Positions 18,468 to 27,540 are shown, counted from the first letter of the stretch. The stretch is 64,000 bases of DNA from JAMXLO01 sp963726125 (GCA_963726125.1 CAVSBG010000009.1:434001-498000), one strand, 5' to 3'. Numbers and translations are program-made. The notes: generated by a model not told the origin, from the letters alone.

Positions 18468-19529
18468 GCGATGGAACGCAAAAGTTTCGACGGTGAGCCC
18501 CGGCCCGAAGGCCATCGCCATGCCGTGACCGGCCGCCTGCGTGGCATGCAGGATGCGGTCCAGCACAAAGACCAGAGTGGCAGAAGACATGTTGCCGAAG
18601 TCGCGCAACACGTCCCGCGAGTATCTCAGGGTTTCAGGCGGCAATGCGAGGCCGTGTTGCACGGCGTCCAGGATCGAGCGACCGCCCGCATGCACAGCCC
18701 ACAGAGGGATGTCGTTCACCGTCCGGTTGCCGAGCAGCGTCGCGCCGTGCTCGCGCAGCCAGCGCCGGATGCGGCCTGGCACCTGGCCCGACAGGTGCAT
18801 CTCGAAGCCATGGTCGCCGATGTGCCAGGTGATCAGCTCCGCGCTGCGCGGAATCACAGTCGCGTGAAAGCGATCCAGCGAAAGTCCGATCGGTTCGGCA
18901 GATACCAGGCACGCACCGCAGCCGTCGCCGAACAGCAGGAAGCTCAGCATTTTCTCGAGCCGCCACTGTTCCTGCAGGTGCAGACTGGAAAGTTCCAGAT
19001 TGACCACCAGCACCTTGGCATTCGGCTCCGAGCGTACCGTGTGCCGCGCCAGCTTCAGGGCATTCACCGCGGCGAAGCAGCCCATGAAGCCGACGATCGT
19101 GCGTTCGACCGAGGGCGACAGGCCCATGCCCTGCATGATGTGGAAGTCGAGTCCCGGTGCGGTGAAGCCGGTGCAGCTTGCAACGATGAGATGGGTGATC
19201 TCGTCGCGCTCATGTTCGATATCGAGCGCGTCGATCGCCCGCCGCGCCAGCGCGAGTGCCGCATCCGGAAAGAGCGCCATCCGCGCACCGGTCGAGGGAA
19301 AGTCACGCCGCCGGTAGAAGCCCTCACTGTCAAGAATGTGGTCTCGCGGCCTCGGACCTGGCGCAAAGAACGAGAAGCGATGCTCGATGTCGGCCAGATC
19401 GGTCATGCGGTCGAACAAGGCGCGGCTCCGCGCATCCTCCAGCACCGTGCGACCGAAATCCACGAACTCGGCGTGGATGTCGTGCGACGGCACTGCAGTA
19501 CCGGTCCGATTGAGCCAGGCGACTGTCAC
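18462..19529 (-). CDS. Type III polyketide synthase (chalcone/stilbene synthase family)
   Basis: This is a 355-residue homodimeric ketosynthase that extends an acyl-CoA starter with malonyl-CoA and cyclises it. The catalytic triad is visible: Cys151 in VGFMGCFAAVNALK, His280 in LWAVHAGGRSILD and Asn313 in GNMSSATLVF. Also present are the conserved ASCTGFTAPGLD and FGDGCGACLVS segments. The length matches bacterial alkylpyrone and alkylresorcinol synthases rather than longer plant enzymes. It is the first gene of a three-gene unit with a methyltransferase and a flavoprotein. About 170 bases with no gene precede it and must hold its promoter. The product (alkylresorcinol, alkylpyrone or other) cannot be fixed from sequence alone. 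Confidence 0.93.
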   Translation of the reverse strand: MTVAWLNRTGTAVPSHDIHAEFVDFGRTVLEDARSRALFDRMTDLADIEHRFSFFAPGPRPRDHILDSEGFYRRRDFPSTGARMALFPDAALALARRAIDALDIEHERDEITHLIVASCTGFTAPGLDFHIMQGMGLSPSVERTIVGFMGCFAAVNALKLARHTVRSEPNAKVLVVNLELSSLHLQEQWRLEKMLSFLLFGDGCGACLVSAEPIGLSLDRFHATVIPRSAELITWHIGDHGFEMHLSGQVPGRIRRWLREHGATLLGNRTVNDIPLWAVHAGGRSILDAVQHGLALPPETLRYSRDVLRDFGNMSSATLVFVLDRILHATQAAGHGMAMAFGPGLTVETFAFHRP

Positions 19530-19700
19530 ATTCGGTCCTTCATTCCCGCGTACTCATGGAAGACGCAATTCAGAGCCCGCGTAATCCATCCCCGATCGTT
19601 TGGCGAGGACCGCATCGGCACCAATATTGTGACCAGCCACCCGGGAATACTTGGCAATCAGTATCAGAGGCGTCAGCCGTCCATCCGATCCGCCGGACGC

Positions 19701-21116
19701 CTAAGGCAGCACCTTGCCAGGGTTCATGATGCCGAGCGGATCCAACGCATCCTTGATACGGCGCATCACCGCAAGCTCAGCGCCGCCGCGCCAATCCGGC
19801 ATCATGTAGGGCTTCAGCCGGCCAATGCCGTGCTCCGCCGAGAAGCTGCCGTCGAGCGCGCGCACCACCTCATTCACCGTATCCATGATCGCGTGATCCT
19901 GTGCGAGGAACGCCGCCCCGTCGGCGCCGATCGGCTGCACCAGATTGAAGTGGATGTTACCGTCGCCCATGTGCCCGAACGGCATGACCCGGATGCCGGG
20001 GATCAATGCCTCGCATGCGGCGGTGGCACGGCGAATGAACTCCGGCACTTTCGAAACCGGCACGGACACATCGTTCTTCACGCTGGCACCGGCGCGCTTC
20101 TGCGCCTCGGAGTGTTCTTCACGCAGCCGCCATATCGCCGCCCTCTGAGCTTCCAACTCGGCGATCGCTGCGTCCAGGAGCACTTCGCTTGCCAGTGCCC
20201 GCTCGAGTGCCGTTTCCATCGCGCCGCGCAGGCCCGCGTCAGGCCGCGGCGTCGCAAGTTCCACCAGCACGTAGTGTTGCGCCGGTTGTCGCAACGGCAA
20301 TGTCGCGCCGGGAATCAGCTCCAGCACCAGTCGCAGCCCACCGCCCGACATGTATTCGAATGCCTGCACCGAAGCCGGATCCTGCGAGTGGAAGCGGCTG
20401 AACAGATCAAGCGCCGCCTCCGGCGAAGCAACCGCGCACAACGCGACGCAGACCTCACGCGGTCGCGGAACCAGTTTCAACACGGCGGCTGTGATGATGC
20501 CCAACGTGCCCTCAGACCCGACGAACAATTGGCGCAGGCAATAGCCGGTGTTATCCTTGTGCAGCCGGCGCAGACCGTTCCAGATGGAACCATCCGGCAG
20601 CACGACCTCCAATCCCAGCACCAGATCGCGCGCATTGCCGTAACGCACCGTGTTGTTGCCACCGGCATTCGTCGCCAGCACGCCACCGATCTGCGCACTG
20701 CCTTCGGAGGAGATGGACAGCGGCAGCAAACATCCCGCCTCGACCGCCGCAGTCTGTGCCGCCTTCAACGTGACCCCCGCCTCGATCGTCATTGTCAGAT
20801 CGAGCGGATCGATCTCCCGGACGCGCGTCAGCCGCGACAGGCTGAGCACGAGCTGACTGCCGTCCTCAGCCGGCGTGGCGCCGCCGACCATCGAGGTATT
20901 GCCGCCCTGCGGCACCATCGGCACCCGCAACTCCGCACACAACCGCACCACGCGCGCCAGTTCGTCGGTGGACGCAGGGCGGATCACCGCCGCGGTGTGG
21001 CCGCGATACAGGTGACGCCAATCCTCCGTATAGGCGGCGGTATCCGCGGGGTCGGTCAGCAGGCCGCGCTCACCGACCACGCCGCGGATGACGTCCAGCA
21101 GTGCCAGGTTGGGCAT
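19701..21116 (-). CDS. FAD-binding oxidase of the GlcD / D-2-hydroxyacid dehydrogenase family
   Basis: This is a 471-residue flavoenzyme of the VAO/PCMH fold. The FAD-binding half has VPQGGNTSMVGGA and the SSEGSAQIGGVLATNAGGNNTVR region with a following VGSEGTLGIITA. The C-terminal half has MPFGHMGDGNIHFN, the metal- and substrate-site histidines, and ends in GSFSAEHGIGRLKP and MNPGKVLP. The arrangement matches D-lactate, D-2-hydroxyglutarate and glycolate dehydrogenases; the substrate is not determined. ATG 21116 is chosen because GGAGG lies seven bases upstream and family members start here. The reading frame stays open about 90 codons further but that part looks non-coding. It stands alone, with 170 to 270 bases on each side. 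Confidence 0.9.
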   Translation of the reverse strand: MPNLALLDVIRGVVGERGLLTDPADTAAYTEDWRHLYRGHTAAVIRPASTDELARVVRLCAELRVPMVPQGGNTSMVGGATPAEDGSQLVLSLSRLTRVREIDPLDLTMTIEAGVTLKAAQTAAVEAGCLLPLSISSEGSAQIGGVLATNAGGNNTVRYGNARDLVLGLEVVLPDGSIWNGLRRLHKDNTGYCLRQLFVGSEGTLGIITAAVLKLVPRPREVCVALCAVASPEAALDLFSRFHSQDPASVQAFEYMSGGGLRLVLELIPGATLPLRQPAQHYVLVELATPRPDAGLRGAMETALERALASEVLLDAAIAELEAQRAAIWRLREEHSEAQKRAGASVKNDVSVPVSKVPEFIRRATAACEALIPGIRVMPFGHMGDGNIHFNLVQPIGADGAAFLAQDHAIMDTVNEVVRALDGSFSAEHGIGRLKPYMMPDWRGGAELAVMRRIKDALDPLGIMNPGKVLP

Positions 21117-21227
21117 GAAGTGTCCTCCACACGGCAGCCTAAGCGCCCGCGGGATGCTGGCAAGGCCCAAGACGATCGATTTCGAGCGGTCCCCGGCCAA
21201 CCGCCGCGCGAAGCGTATAGGATCCTT

Positions 21228-21270
21228 ACTCTGCGATCTCTGCGCCAACTCTGCGCCCTCTGCGTGAGAT
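21228..21270. repeat. Short CTCTGCG-rich repeat tract
   Basis: Four copies of the heptamer ctctgcg (starting 21229, 21238, 21249 and 21258) are spaced 9, 11 and 9 bases apart. Similar text (ctctgcg, tccgtgtgg) borders the element between mlaE and mlaF when that is read on the minus strand, so this may be a fragment of the same repeat family. Confidence 0.5.
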
Positions 21271-21381
21271 AACCCGGCCGCGATCAACACCGGCAGATCT
21301 TGGTCGCTTCGGACCACGAAAGGACGGGCGTTCATTAAATCACCCTGTGGCAAGGGCGGCGTCCACTTGTATGCTGGCGCC

Positions 21382-21831
21382 ATGGACACGCTCTATCTCG
21401 ACGACCTGACCGTGGGCCAGCGCTTCGTCAGCGCCAAGCACACGATGGAGGCCGCGGAGATCACGCAATTCGCCGCTGCCTATGATCCGCAGCCGTTCCA
21501 TCTCAACGAAGCGGCTGGACGCAACTCGCTGTTCGGTGGCCTGGTGGCGAGCGGCTGGCACACCGCCAGCACCACGATGCGGCTGATCGTCGACGGCGGC
21601 CTGCCGATCGCGGGCGGCATCATCGGCACGGGCGGCGAACTGCTGTGGACGCATCCAGTGCGTCCGGGCGACACGTTGCAGGTGGAATGCGAGGTGCTCG
21701 AGGTGGTTCCGTCCCGCTCCAAACCCGATCGCGGCACGGTCAAGGTCCGCTGCATCACGCAGAACCAGCATGGTGAGACGGTACAGAGCTTCACGCCAAG
21801 ATTGGTTGTGCCTAGGCGGGCACCACAATGA
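21382..21831 (+). CDS. MaoC-family (hotdog-fold) dehydratase
   Basis: This is a 149-residue single hotdog domain of the (R)-hydratase type. It has the family sequence MEAAEITQFAAAYDPQPFHL, with the catalytic Asp and His in AAYDPQPFHLN, and then GLVASGWHTAS. The C-terminal strand region is VRPGDTLQVECEVLEV. Such enzymes hydrate or dehydrate enoyl-CoA or acyl-ACP intermediates; the substrate is unknown. ATG 21382 is used because the protein aligns from DTLYLDDLTVGQRF. A TTG at 21367 is also in frame. Its stop overlaps the ATG of pyrF (ATGA), so the two are translationally coupled although their functions are unrelated. Confidence 0.88.
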   Translation: MDTLYLDDLTVGQRFVSAKHTMEAAEITQFAAAYDPQPFHLNEAAGRNSLFGGLVASGWHTASTTMRLIVDGGLPIAGGIIGTGGELLWTHPVRPGDTLQVECEVLEVVPSRSKPDRGTVKVRCITQNQHGETVQSFTPRLVVPRRAPQ

Positions 21832-22556
21832 GCGGACGCGATATCCCACAGGTGATGGCCGAGCGGCTGATCGTGGCGCTGGATGTGCCGACGATTGAGG
21901 CAGCGGCGCGACTGGCCGATCGGCTCGACGGCATCGTGTCGTTCTTCAAGATCGGGCTGTGGCTGCTGTTCGCGCCTGGTGCCGAGGCGTTCATCGACCG
22001 GCTCATCGCCGGCGGAAAGCGGGTATTTCTCGATGCCAAGATGTACGACATTGGCGAGACGGTGCGACAGGGCGTCGCGCGCGCGACCGAACGCGGCGTG
22101 AGCATCGTAACGGTGCATGGCGATCCGGGGATCATGCGCGCGGCGGTGGCTGGCAAGGGTGGTTCGTTGCGCACCAAGGTATTCGCGATCAGCGTGCTCA
22201 CCAGCCAGAATGACGACGACCTGCGTGAGATGGGCATTGTGCTGCCGGTCGTCGAACTGGTCACGCTGCGTGTCCGCAAGGCGGTGGAGTGTGGCTGTGA
22301 CGGCATCATCTGTTCGGCTGCCGATGATCCGAACGCAATCCGACGAATGGCGAATGCGGACAACCTGCTGATCGCAACCCCGGGGATCCGTGAACCGGGT
22401 GGCGCCCTGCACGACCAGAAGCGGCACGCAACTCCGGCGGAGGCGATTGCACGTGGAGCCGATTATCTGGTTGTGGGCCGGCCGATCACGCAGGCGATCG
22501 ATCCGGCGGTTGCGGCCAAGCGGATCATCGCCGACATGGAGGCGGGCCGCGGTTAG
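21828..22556 (+). CDS. pyrF: Orotidine 5'-phosphate decarboxylase
   Basis: This is a 242-residue TIM-barrel enzyme that makes UMP from OMP in the last step of pyrimidine synthesis. It has LIVALDVPTIEAAARLADRL, FFKIGLWLLF, and the catalytic Asp/Lys/Asp cluster in VFLDAKMYDIGETV. The phosphate-binding end is LIATPGIREPGG, then YLVVGRPITQA. The length and motif order are standard. It overlaps the MaoC-type gene by four bases. The downstream 256 bases carry only a palindrome pair. Confidence 0.95.
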   Translation: MSGRDIPQVMAERLIVALDVPTIEAAARLADRLDGIVSFFKIGLWLLFAPGAEAFIDRLIAGGKRVFLDAKMYDIGETVRQGVARATERGVSIVTVHGDPGIMRAAVAGKGGSLRTKVFAISVLTSQNDDDLREMGIVLPVVELVTLRVRKAVECGCDGIICSAADDPNAIRRMANADNLLIATPGIREPGGALHDQKRHATPAEAIARGADYLVVGRPITQAIDPAVAAKRIIADMEAGRG

Positions 22557-22609
22557 CCCGACCGGCAACCTTGGCGGCGCGGCGAGGCCTATAAGAGCCG
22601 GCCCCCAAC

Positions 22610-22695
22610 CGTCATGCCGACGAAGGTCGGTATCCACGTCTTTGCTGACAGTGGCAAGTAGATTCGTGGATGGGGCGCCATCCCGCGCCATGACC
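22610..22695. repeat. Palindrome pair, second repeat family
   Basis: An inverted pair. The left arm (22611-22650) is gtcatgccgacgaaggtcgg then tatccacg. The right arm (22662-22695) is gattcgtggatgg...gccatgacc. The outer gtcatg/catgac and inner tatccacg/cgtggat segments pair. It is intergenic between pyrF and the convergent solute-binding-like gene. It differs in core sequence from the gtcatggccgggcttgac family. Confidence 0.6.
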
Positions 22696-22812
22696 GCGGC
22701 ACCCCCGACAGCAAGGCGTTCATAAAGGCTACTGGCACCACCCGCTAGTCGCACCGATAGTGTGCAGACGCAAATCGACTTCAGATGGTCAGTCGATCCG
22801 CCGGCTTTGACC

Positions 22813-23712
22813 TTACTCCGCCGCTTCCAAACGGATCACCGAGTCGGAGTAGCCAGCCTTACTTGCCTGTTCCGCCAGGAAAATCCCACGCTCGTCGATC
22901 CACGCCTGAGTGCGCTCGTACATGTCCTGCGTGTAGGGTTCGAACACCAGACGTTCGCCTGGTCCAAACCGCCGCACATCGATAAGCGCCCTGTGCCGTT
23001 CCGGCAGTTCACTCGCATAGTACTTGGTATACGGCTGATGCGCGATATCGATGTCGGTCTGCGCCCGCCGCAATGCCGCGAAGTACTTGCGCACATCGCC
23101 GACGTCGGCCGCATGCGGCACCATCGCCGCGATCATGAAGCTGGCATCGACGATCTTCCGGAAGCCCAGCTGCTCCATGACATAGTACTGCGCTCCGAAC
23201 ACCGTGGCGGCAGGTGCGCTGCCATCCAGCAACTGATCGACCCGATCGGCCGGTGACCCGCCGAAGCGCAGCTTGATCCGTTCGGCTGGAAGGAACGGTT
23301 CCAGTGCCTGGATCGTCGTGTAATGGCTGCCCGACTGATAACCGACGTGCACCTCGACATCCGCGAGATCCTCGGGTGCATTGATATTTGAATCACGGGG
23401 CACGAAAACGCCACACGGCGTAACGGTGTAGCACTCACCCCAGAGGCGGCCGAACTCCGCCGAGGCTGCCTTGTTGACCGTCCAGTGGCAGGCGCAACTG
23501 ACCGACGCCTCGCGGCCTTGCTCATAGGTCTGGTACGCACCGTAACGCTTATCCGGAACGCCAGCCGTTGCCAGGGCACTGACCTGGTTTCGCGACAGCA
23601 GGCCGTGCGAGGACAACGCGTAGTCTGTCAGACCCTCGGCGGCGAAATAGCCCTTCTCTTCGGCCACCCATTCCTGTAGCCGGCCATGGGTGTGGATGAT
23701 GAAAGTGGCCAT
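22813..23712 (-). CDS. NMT1/SsuA-type solute-binding-like protein without an export signal
   Basis: The 299-residue product has the look of a nitrate/sulfonate/taurine-type ligand-binding protein. It begins with a beta strand and the phrase GRLQEWVAEEKGYFAAEGL, continues with NINAPEDLADVEVHVGYQSG and ends with a helical lobe. No signal peptide is present: ATG 23712 is followed directly by ATFIIHTHGR and is supported by GAGGA upstream. Codons further upstream give no hydrophobic leader either. No permease or ATPase gene is adjacent, so it is an orphan. Cysteines cluster in SVSCACHW. The function is unknown; a cytoplasmic enzyme or sensor on a periplasmic-binding-protein fold is possible, and so is a missing leader. 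It converges with pyrF. Confidence 0.7.
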   Translation of the reverse strand: MATFIIHTHGRLQEWVAEEKGYFAAEGLTDYALSSHGLLSRNQVSALATAGVPDKRYGAYQTYEQGREASVSCACHWTVNKAASAEFGRLWGECYTVTPCGVFVPRDSNINAPEDLADVEVHVGYQSGSHYTTIQALEPFLPAERIKLRFGGSPADRVDQLLDGSAPAATVFGAQYYVMEQLGFRKIVDASFMIAAMVPHAADVGDVRKYFAALRRAQTDIDIAHQPYTKYYASELPERHRALIDVRRFGPGERLVFEPYTQDMYERTQAWIDERGIFLAEQASKAGYSDSVIRLEAAE

Positions 23713-23801
23713 AGATCGATCCTCGTACAGCGCAGAACGGGTTACCCGACCGCCGGAAGCGTGTCCAGGAACGGTCGTCGCCATCGCAGCCCCCGCCATC
23801 C

Positions 23802-25379
23802 TCACCGCGTTCCGCCACCGCAATCGGGACTGTCGCTAGCAACGCGGAACAAGGCAGCAAAATCGGTGCGCACCACCAGCGTAAGGCAGCGTGGGACAAA
23901 ATTCGCCAGATCAACATCCGCACCGGCTTCCAGCATCAGCACGAAATCGAAATCGCGGAGCGCGCCCGAACCACGGTCAGGATCGGCCTCCAGCGCGGCA
24001 TGCGAAGGGAGGTCATGTGCCTCCTGCGCCAGCCTGGCATATGCCGGCCGCAGCCGTATCGGTTGTTGCGCGGGATTGGCGAACAGCAGCGGCCAGAAGG
24101 CGCCGCGCTCGATGAGCAGCAATGCCGGCATGTGAAAGTCGGTGCGCAGCGTGTTCGAAAGCCGCCTGCTGCGCGGTCCGGCGTCCCAGTACGCCGGCGC
24201 TTCGTCCTGCGGCACGTTGGTCATGTATACAAGAGCGCCGGGTGGAACCAGTGCGATGACGGCCCGCAGTTGGGCGAGGTCGCGCCGATGGTCGGTCCAC
24301 GCATCCGCCAGCACCGCCATGCGCACGGCGAACAGCAGATACAGTCCTGCGGCAATGGCTCGGCGCGCGGCGGGGTGCGTCACGCCCGATGGATCTACCG
24401 CGGCAAACAGCAGAAAGCCCAGCATGATGGCCACGCGTGTATCGAGAAAGCTGGCACTCATCAGGTCGAACGGGCAGGCTGCGTAGACTATTACGAGCAC
24501 AACAACGGCCGCGATGACGCGCGGTGCAAGCACGAACCAGCCGATTGCAACACCGGTCGCAACGCCGCCGTAGAGCAGTGCCGCGGTGATCAGGTCGAGT
24601 GTTATGTCATAGTTGATAAATGGACTGGCGATCTGAATGACCTTGTCATGCAGGTCCATCCAGTGCGTTGCGAAGGGCTGGTCATGGATTGGCGCCAGGA
24701 ATGCCAGAATGGTCGGCGCAGCCACGACTGCCAGCAACGCTGCTGAGCGGACCAGCATGTCGCGGCAAGTCCTGATGGCGTAAAACTCGGCACTACCGAT
24801 CAGCAGCAGAAAGAACATCAGACCCATCAGGTGGCAGAAGAACAGAATGACCGATGCCGCGACCGCCACCGCGATGGTCGTCGCTGGTCTGATATCGCGC
24901 CAGGTCAGCCACGCCGCGGCGAACAGCATCGCGAGACCGCTGCCAACGCCCCAGTTCATGAAGCCCAGCAGGAACCCGCTGTTATAAGCGACCAAACCAG
25001 ATGCGAGTGGCCAGTACGACCGATAGCCGAACAGCGAACGGTGCAGCGCCAGCACGCCGGCCAGGTTCAGCAGCAGGATGCCACCGAGCAGACAGCGTCC
25101 CGCAACATGAACCGGCAGCACATGCAGCAGAGGCGGCCCGATAACGTCGATCGCCAGGTCCGGGATGATCGACCAGTTCGGCGTGAACATGCGGCCGAGC
25201 ACCGGATCGTCCGGTCCGGCGGCAAGCAGCACGAAGCGCGCCAGGTGATTTGGGTAGTCCAGCACTGGCGGGACATCCACGATCAACAACGGCGCCAGCA
25301 AGACCGCGGCGAGCAGTGCCAGCACTGCCCACCACGCACCGTGCCGCGAGGGCGTGTCCTCAGTGGGACTCCGTGGCAT
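23802..25379 (-). CDS. Polytopic membrane protein of unknown function
   Basis: The product is about 525 residues. It has roughly ten hydrophobic segments, beginning with WWAVLALLAAVLLAPLLIVD and including SVILFFCHLMGLMFFLLLIG and VIAAVVVLVIVYAACPFD. The first loop contains VPPVLDYPNHLARFV, reminiscent of the acidic first loop of GT-C type glycosyltransferases, although no catalytic signature is certain. A soluble C-terminal domain of about 140 residues follows the last helix (ALVYMTNVPQDEAPAYWDAG and beyond). ATG 25379 is the most natural start, but it sits within a repeat-like tract (tccgtggcatccttcgtggt), so the true start could be later. It is divergent from fabD across 95 bases. I do not recognise the family. 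Confidence 0.7.
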   Translation of the reverse strand: MPRSPTEDTPSRHGAWWAVLALLAAVLLAPLLIVDVPPVLDYPNHLARFVLLAAGPDDPVLGRMFTPNWSIIPDLAIDVIGPPLLHVLPVHVAGRCLLGGILLLNLAGVLALHRSLFGYRSYWPLASGLVAYNSGFLLGFMNWGVGSGLAMLFAAAWLTWRDIRPATTIAVAVAASVILFFCHLMGLMFFLLLIGSAEFYAIRTCRDMLVRSAALLAVVAAPTILAFLAPIHDQPFATHWMDLHDKVIQIASPFINYDITLDLITAALLYGGVATGVAIGWFVLAPRVIAAVVVLVIVYAACPFDLMSASFLDTRVAIMLGFLLFAAVDPSGVTHPAARRAIAAGLYLLFAVRMAVLADAWTDHRRDLAQLRAVIALVPPGALVYMTNVPQDEAPAYWDAGPRSRRLSNTLRTDFHMPALLLIERGAFWPLLFANPAQQPIRLRPAYARLAQEAHDLPSHAALEADPDRGSGALRDFDFVLMLEAGADVDLANFVPRCLTLVVRTDFAALFRVASDSPDCGGGTR

Positions 25380-25474
25380 CCTTCGTGGTCTCCGTGTAAC
25401 CCTGCCTCCTCCATTGACAGTTTTGTGACCCAAAGCTACCGCGTCGCGCCACGCCCACTGGGGATTCTCTCGCA

Positions 25475-26444
25475 ATGCCGGTTCACGCCTTCATCTTCCC
25501 GGGCCAGGGCAGCCAGGCCGTCGGCATGGGACGCGACCTCGCCGGCGCCTTTTCCGCCGCCCGCGAGGTGTTCGAGGAAGTCGACGAAACCCTGAAGCAG
25601 AAGCTTTCCCGCCTGATGTTCGAGGGCCCCGGGGAAGAACTCATCCTGACCGAGAACACCCAGCCCGCCCTGATGGCCCACTCGCTAGCCGTCCTGCGTG
25701 TGCTGGAAAAAGAAGGCGGCTGGGCGCTACGCCAGAAGGCCGTCGTGGTCGCCGGTCATTCGCTGGGGGAATATACCGCGCTCGCCGCAGCCGGTGCCTT
25801 CTCCGTCCCCGATGCCGCGCGCCTCCTGAAACTGCGCGGCCAGACCATGCAAAAAGCGGTCCCCGCCGGCGAGGGGGCCATGGCCGCTCTGCTAGGCGCC
25901 GAAATGCCCCAGGCGGAATCGATCTGCGAAGAGGCAGCCCCAGTCCCCGAACTCGGAACCGGTGAAGCGCGAAGTCATCCAGCCCGCCAACGACAACGGT
26001 GCCGGCCAGATTGTCGTCTCCGGCCACCGCGGTGCCGTCGAGCGGGCGGTCGCACTCGCCGCCTCGAAGGGTGTGCGCCGCGCCATGCTGCTTCCAGTCT
26101 CCGCCCCGTTCCACTGTGCGTTGATGGAGCCGGCCGCCGAAGCAATGGCTGAGGCGCTGGAATCCACGCCGCCCCGAGCGCCTATCGTTCCGCTGATCGC
26201 CAACGTTTCCGCCCTCAAGGCCACCGATCCGACCGAGATCACCGACCTGCTGGTCCGCCAGGTCACCGCTCTGGTGCGCTGGCGGGAGTGTGTCAATACG
26301 ATGGTGGCACTGGGGGTGGACAGCTTCGTCGAATTGGGCGCGGGCAAGGTGCTGTCCGGCCTGATTCGCCGTATCGTGCCCGACGCCGCCACCGCTTCGG
26401 CCGCCACCCCGGCGGATGTCGAGGCCCTGTTGAAGGTGCTGTGA
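25475..26444 (+). CDS. fabD: Malonyl-CoA:ACP transacylase FabD, frame broken once
   Basis: FabD loads malonyl groups onto ACP for fatty-acid elongation. The first frame has FIFPGQGSQAVGMGRDL and the nucleophile Ser96 in AGHSLGEYTALAA. The second frame has VIQPANDNGAGQIVVSG and the active-site His in PVSAPFHCALM, and ends in the usual C-terminal helix. The frames join when one c is removed from cccc at 25938-25941, giving EEAAQSPNSEPVKREVIQPA and 323 codons, the normal length. It heads fabD-fabG-acpP-fabF, and only two bases separate it from fabG. FabD is normally essential, so a real disruption in the only copy is unlikely and a sequence error is the simplest reading. Confidence 0.92.
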
Positions 26445-26446
26445 CC

Positions 26447-27184
26447 ATGTTCCGACTCGACGGCAAGGCAGCGCTGGTGACCGGCGCCTCGGGTGGCATC
26501 GGCGCGGCCATCGCTCGTGCCCTGCACACCCAGGGCGCGGCGGTGGTGCTGTCCGGCACACGGCGCGACGCGCTGGAGGCACTGGCCGCCGACCTCGGCG
26601 AACGGGCGTTCGTCTGCCCAGCCGACCTGCGCGACGCCGCCGAACCGGACGCGCTGATCGAATCGGCGGAACAGGCCGCGGGTCCGCTCTGGGCGGTCGT
26701 CAACAACGCCGGCATGACGCGTGACATGTTGGCCCTGCGCATGAGCGACCAGGATTGGCAGTCGGTGCTGGACGTCGATCTCTCGGCGCCGTTTCGCCTC
26801 GCGCGCGCAGTCCTCCGTGGGATGCTGCGCCGCCGCGCCGGACGCATCGTCAATATAGCCTCCATCGTGGGGTCCACCGGCAATGCCGGCCAGGCCAACT
26901 ACGCCGCCGCAAAGGCCGGTCTCGTCGGCATGACCAAGGCCCTGGCTCAGGAAGTCGCATCACGCGGCATCACGGTGAACGCGGTGGCCCCCGGCTTCGT
27001 TACCACCGCGATGACTGACAAACTGTCCGAGCAGCAGCGCACCAAACTGACCGAAGCAATTCCGCTCGGCCGCATCGGCAAGCCCGAGGACATCGCCGCC
27101 GCCGTCGCCTACCTGGCCTCGGACGAGGCCGGTTGGGTCACCGGCGCCACACTCCACGTCAATGGCGGGATGGCCATGCTTTAG
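26447..27184 (+). CDS. fabG: 3-oxoacyl-[acyl-carrier-protein] reductase FabG
   Basis: This is a 245-residue NADPH-dependent short-chain dehydrogenase for the first reduction of each elongation round. It has the cofactor motif TGASGGIGAAIA, NNAGMTRD, and the catalytic Ser-Tyr-Lys as SIVGSTGNAGQANYAAAK, then the family C-terminus LHVNGGMAML. It starts two bases after the fabD stop and 116 bases before acpP, within the fab cluster. Identity as FabG rather than a generic SDR rests on this context and on the close match to the FabG active-site block. Confidence 0.95.
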   Translation: MFRLDGKAALVTGASGGIGAAIARALHTQGAAVVLSGTRRDALEALAADLGERAFVCPADLRDAAEPDALIESAEQAAGPLWAVVNNAGMTRDMLALRMSDQDWQSVLDVDLSAPFRLARAVLRGMLRRRAGRIVNIASIVGSTGNAGQANYAAAKAGLVGMTKALAQEVASRGITVNAVAPGFVTTAMTDKLSEQQRTKLTEAIPLGRIGKPEDIAAAVAYLASDEAGWVTGATLHVNGGMAML

Positions 27185-27300
27185 TATCCCGCGACCGGTT
27201 GGCGCGCCCGCGGAAACCATGCTAAGCGCCCGAAAGCTTCGTCCGGCGCGGACACCGCGATACGAGCCCCGGACGCCCTTCAGGAGGAGTTGCAGAGCCG

Positions 27301-27540
27301 ATGAGCGAGGTCGCGGACAAGGTCAAAAAGATTGTCGTGGAACACTTGGGTGTTGAGGAAGCCAAAGTCACGCCCGAGGCGTCCTTCATCGACGATCTTG
27401 GCGCCGACAGCCTGGACACCGTCGAGTTGGTGATGGCCTTCGAGGAGGCGTTCAGCGTGGAAATCCCCGAAGACGCCGCCGAAAAGATCAGCACCGTCAA
27501 AGACGCCATCGAGTACATCGAAAAGCAGAAGTCCGCCTGA
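27301..27540 (+). CDS. acpP: Acyl carrier protein
   Basis: This is a 79-residue acidic four-helix protein that carries growing acyl chains. The phosphopantetheine attachment site is Ser37 in DDLGADSLDTVEL. A strong ribosome-binding site, AGGAGG, lies about 10 bases upstream in the 116-base gap after fabG, as expected for a very highly expressed protein. It is followed 26 bases later by fabF. Confidence 0.97.
   Translation: MSEVADKVKKIVVEHLGVEEAKVTPEASFIDDLGADSLDTVELVMAFEEAFSVEIPEDAAEKISTVKDAIEYIEKQKSA

Noticed and set aside
18381..21272. A 963-codon open frame on the plus strand, antisense to the PKS and the FAD oxidase
   Set aside because: It lies opposite two clearly real genes with intact catalytic motifs, its translation is rich in Arg, His and Gln without any domain, and long antisense frames are expected at this GC content.
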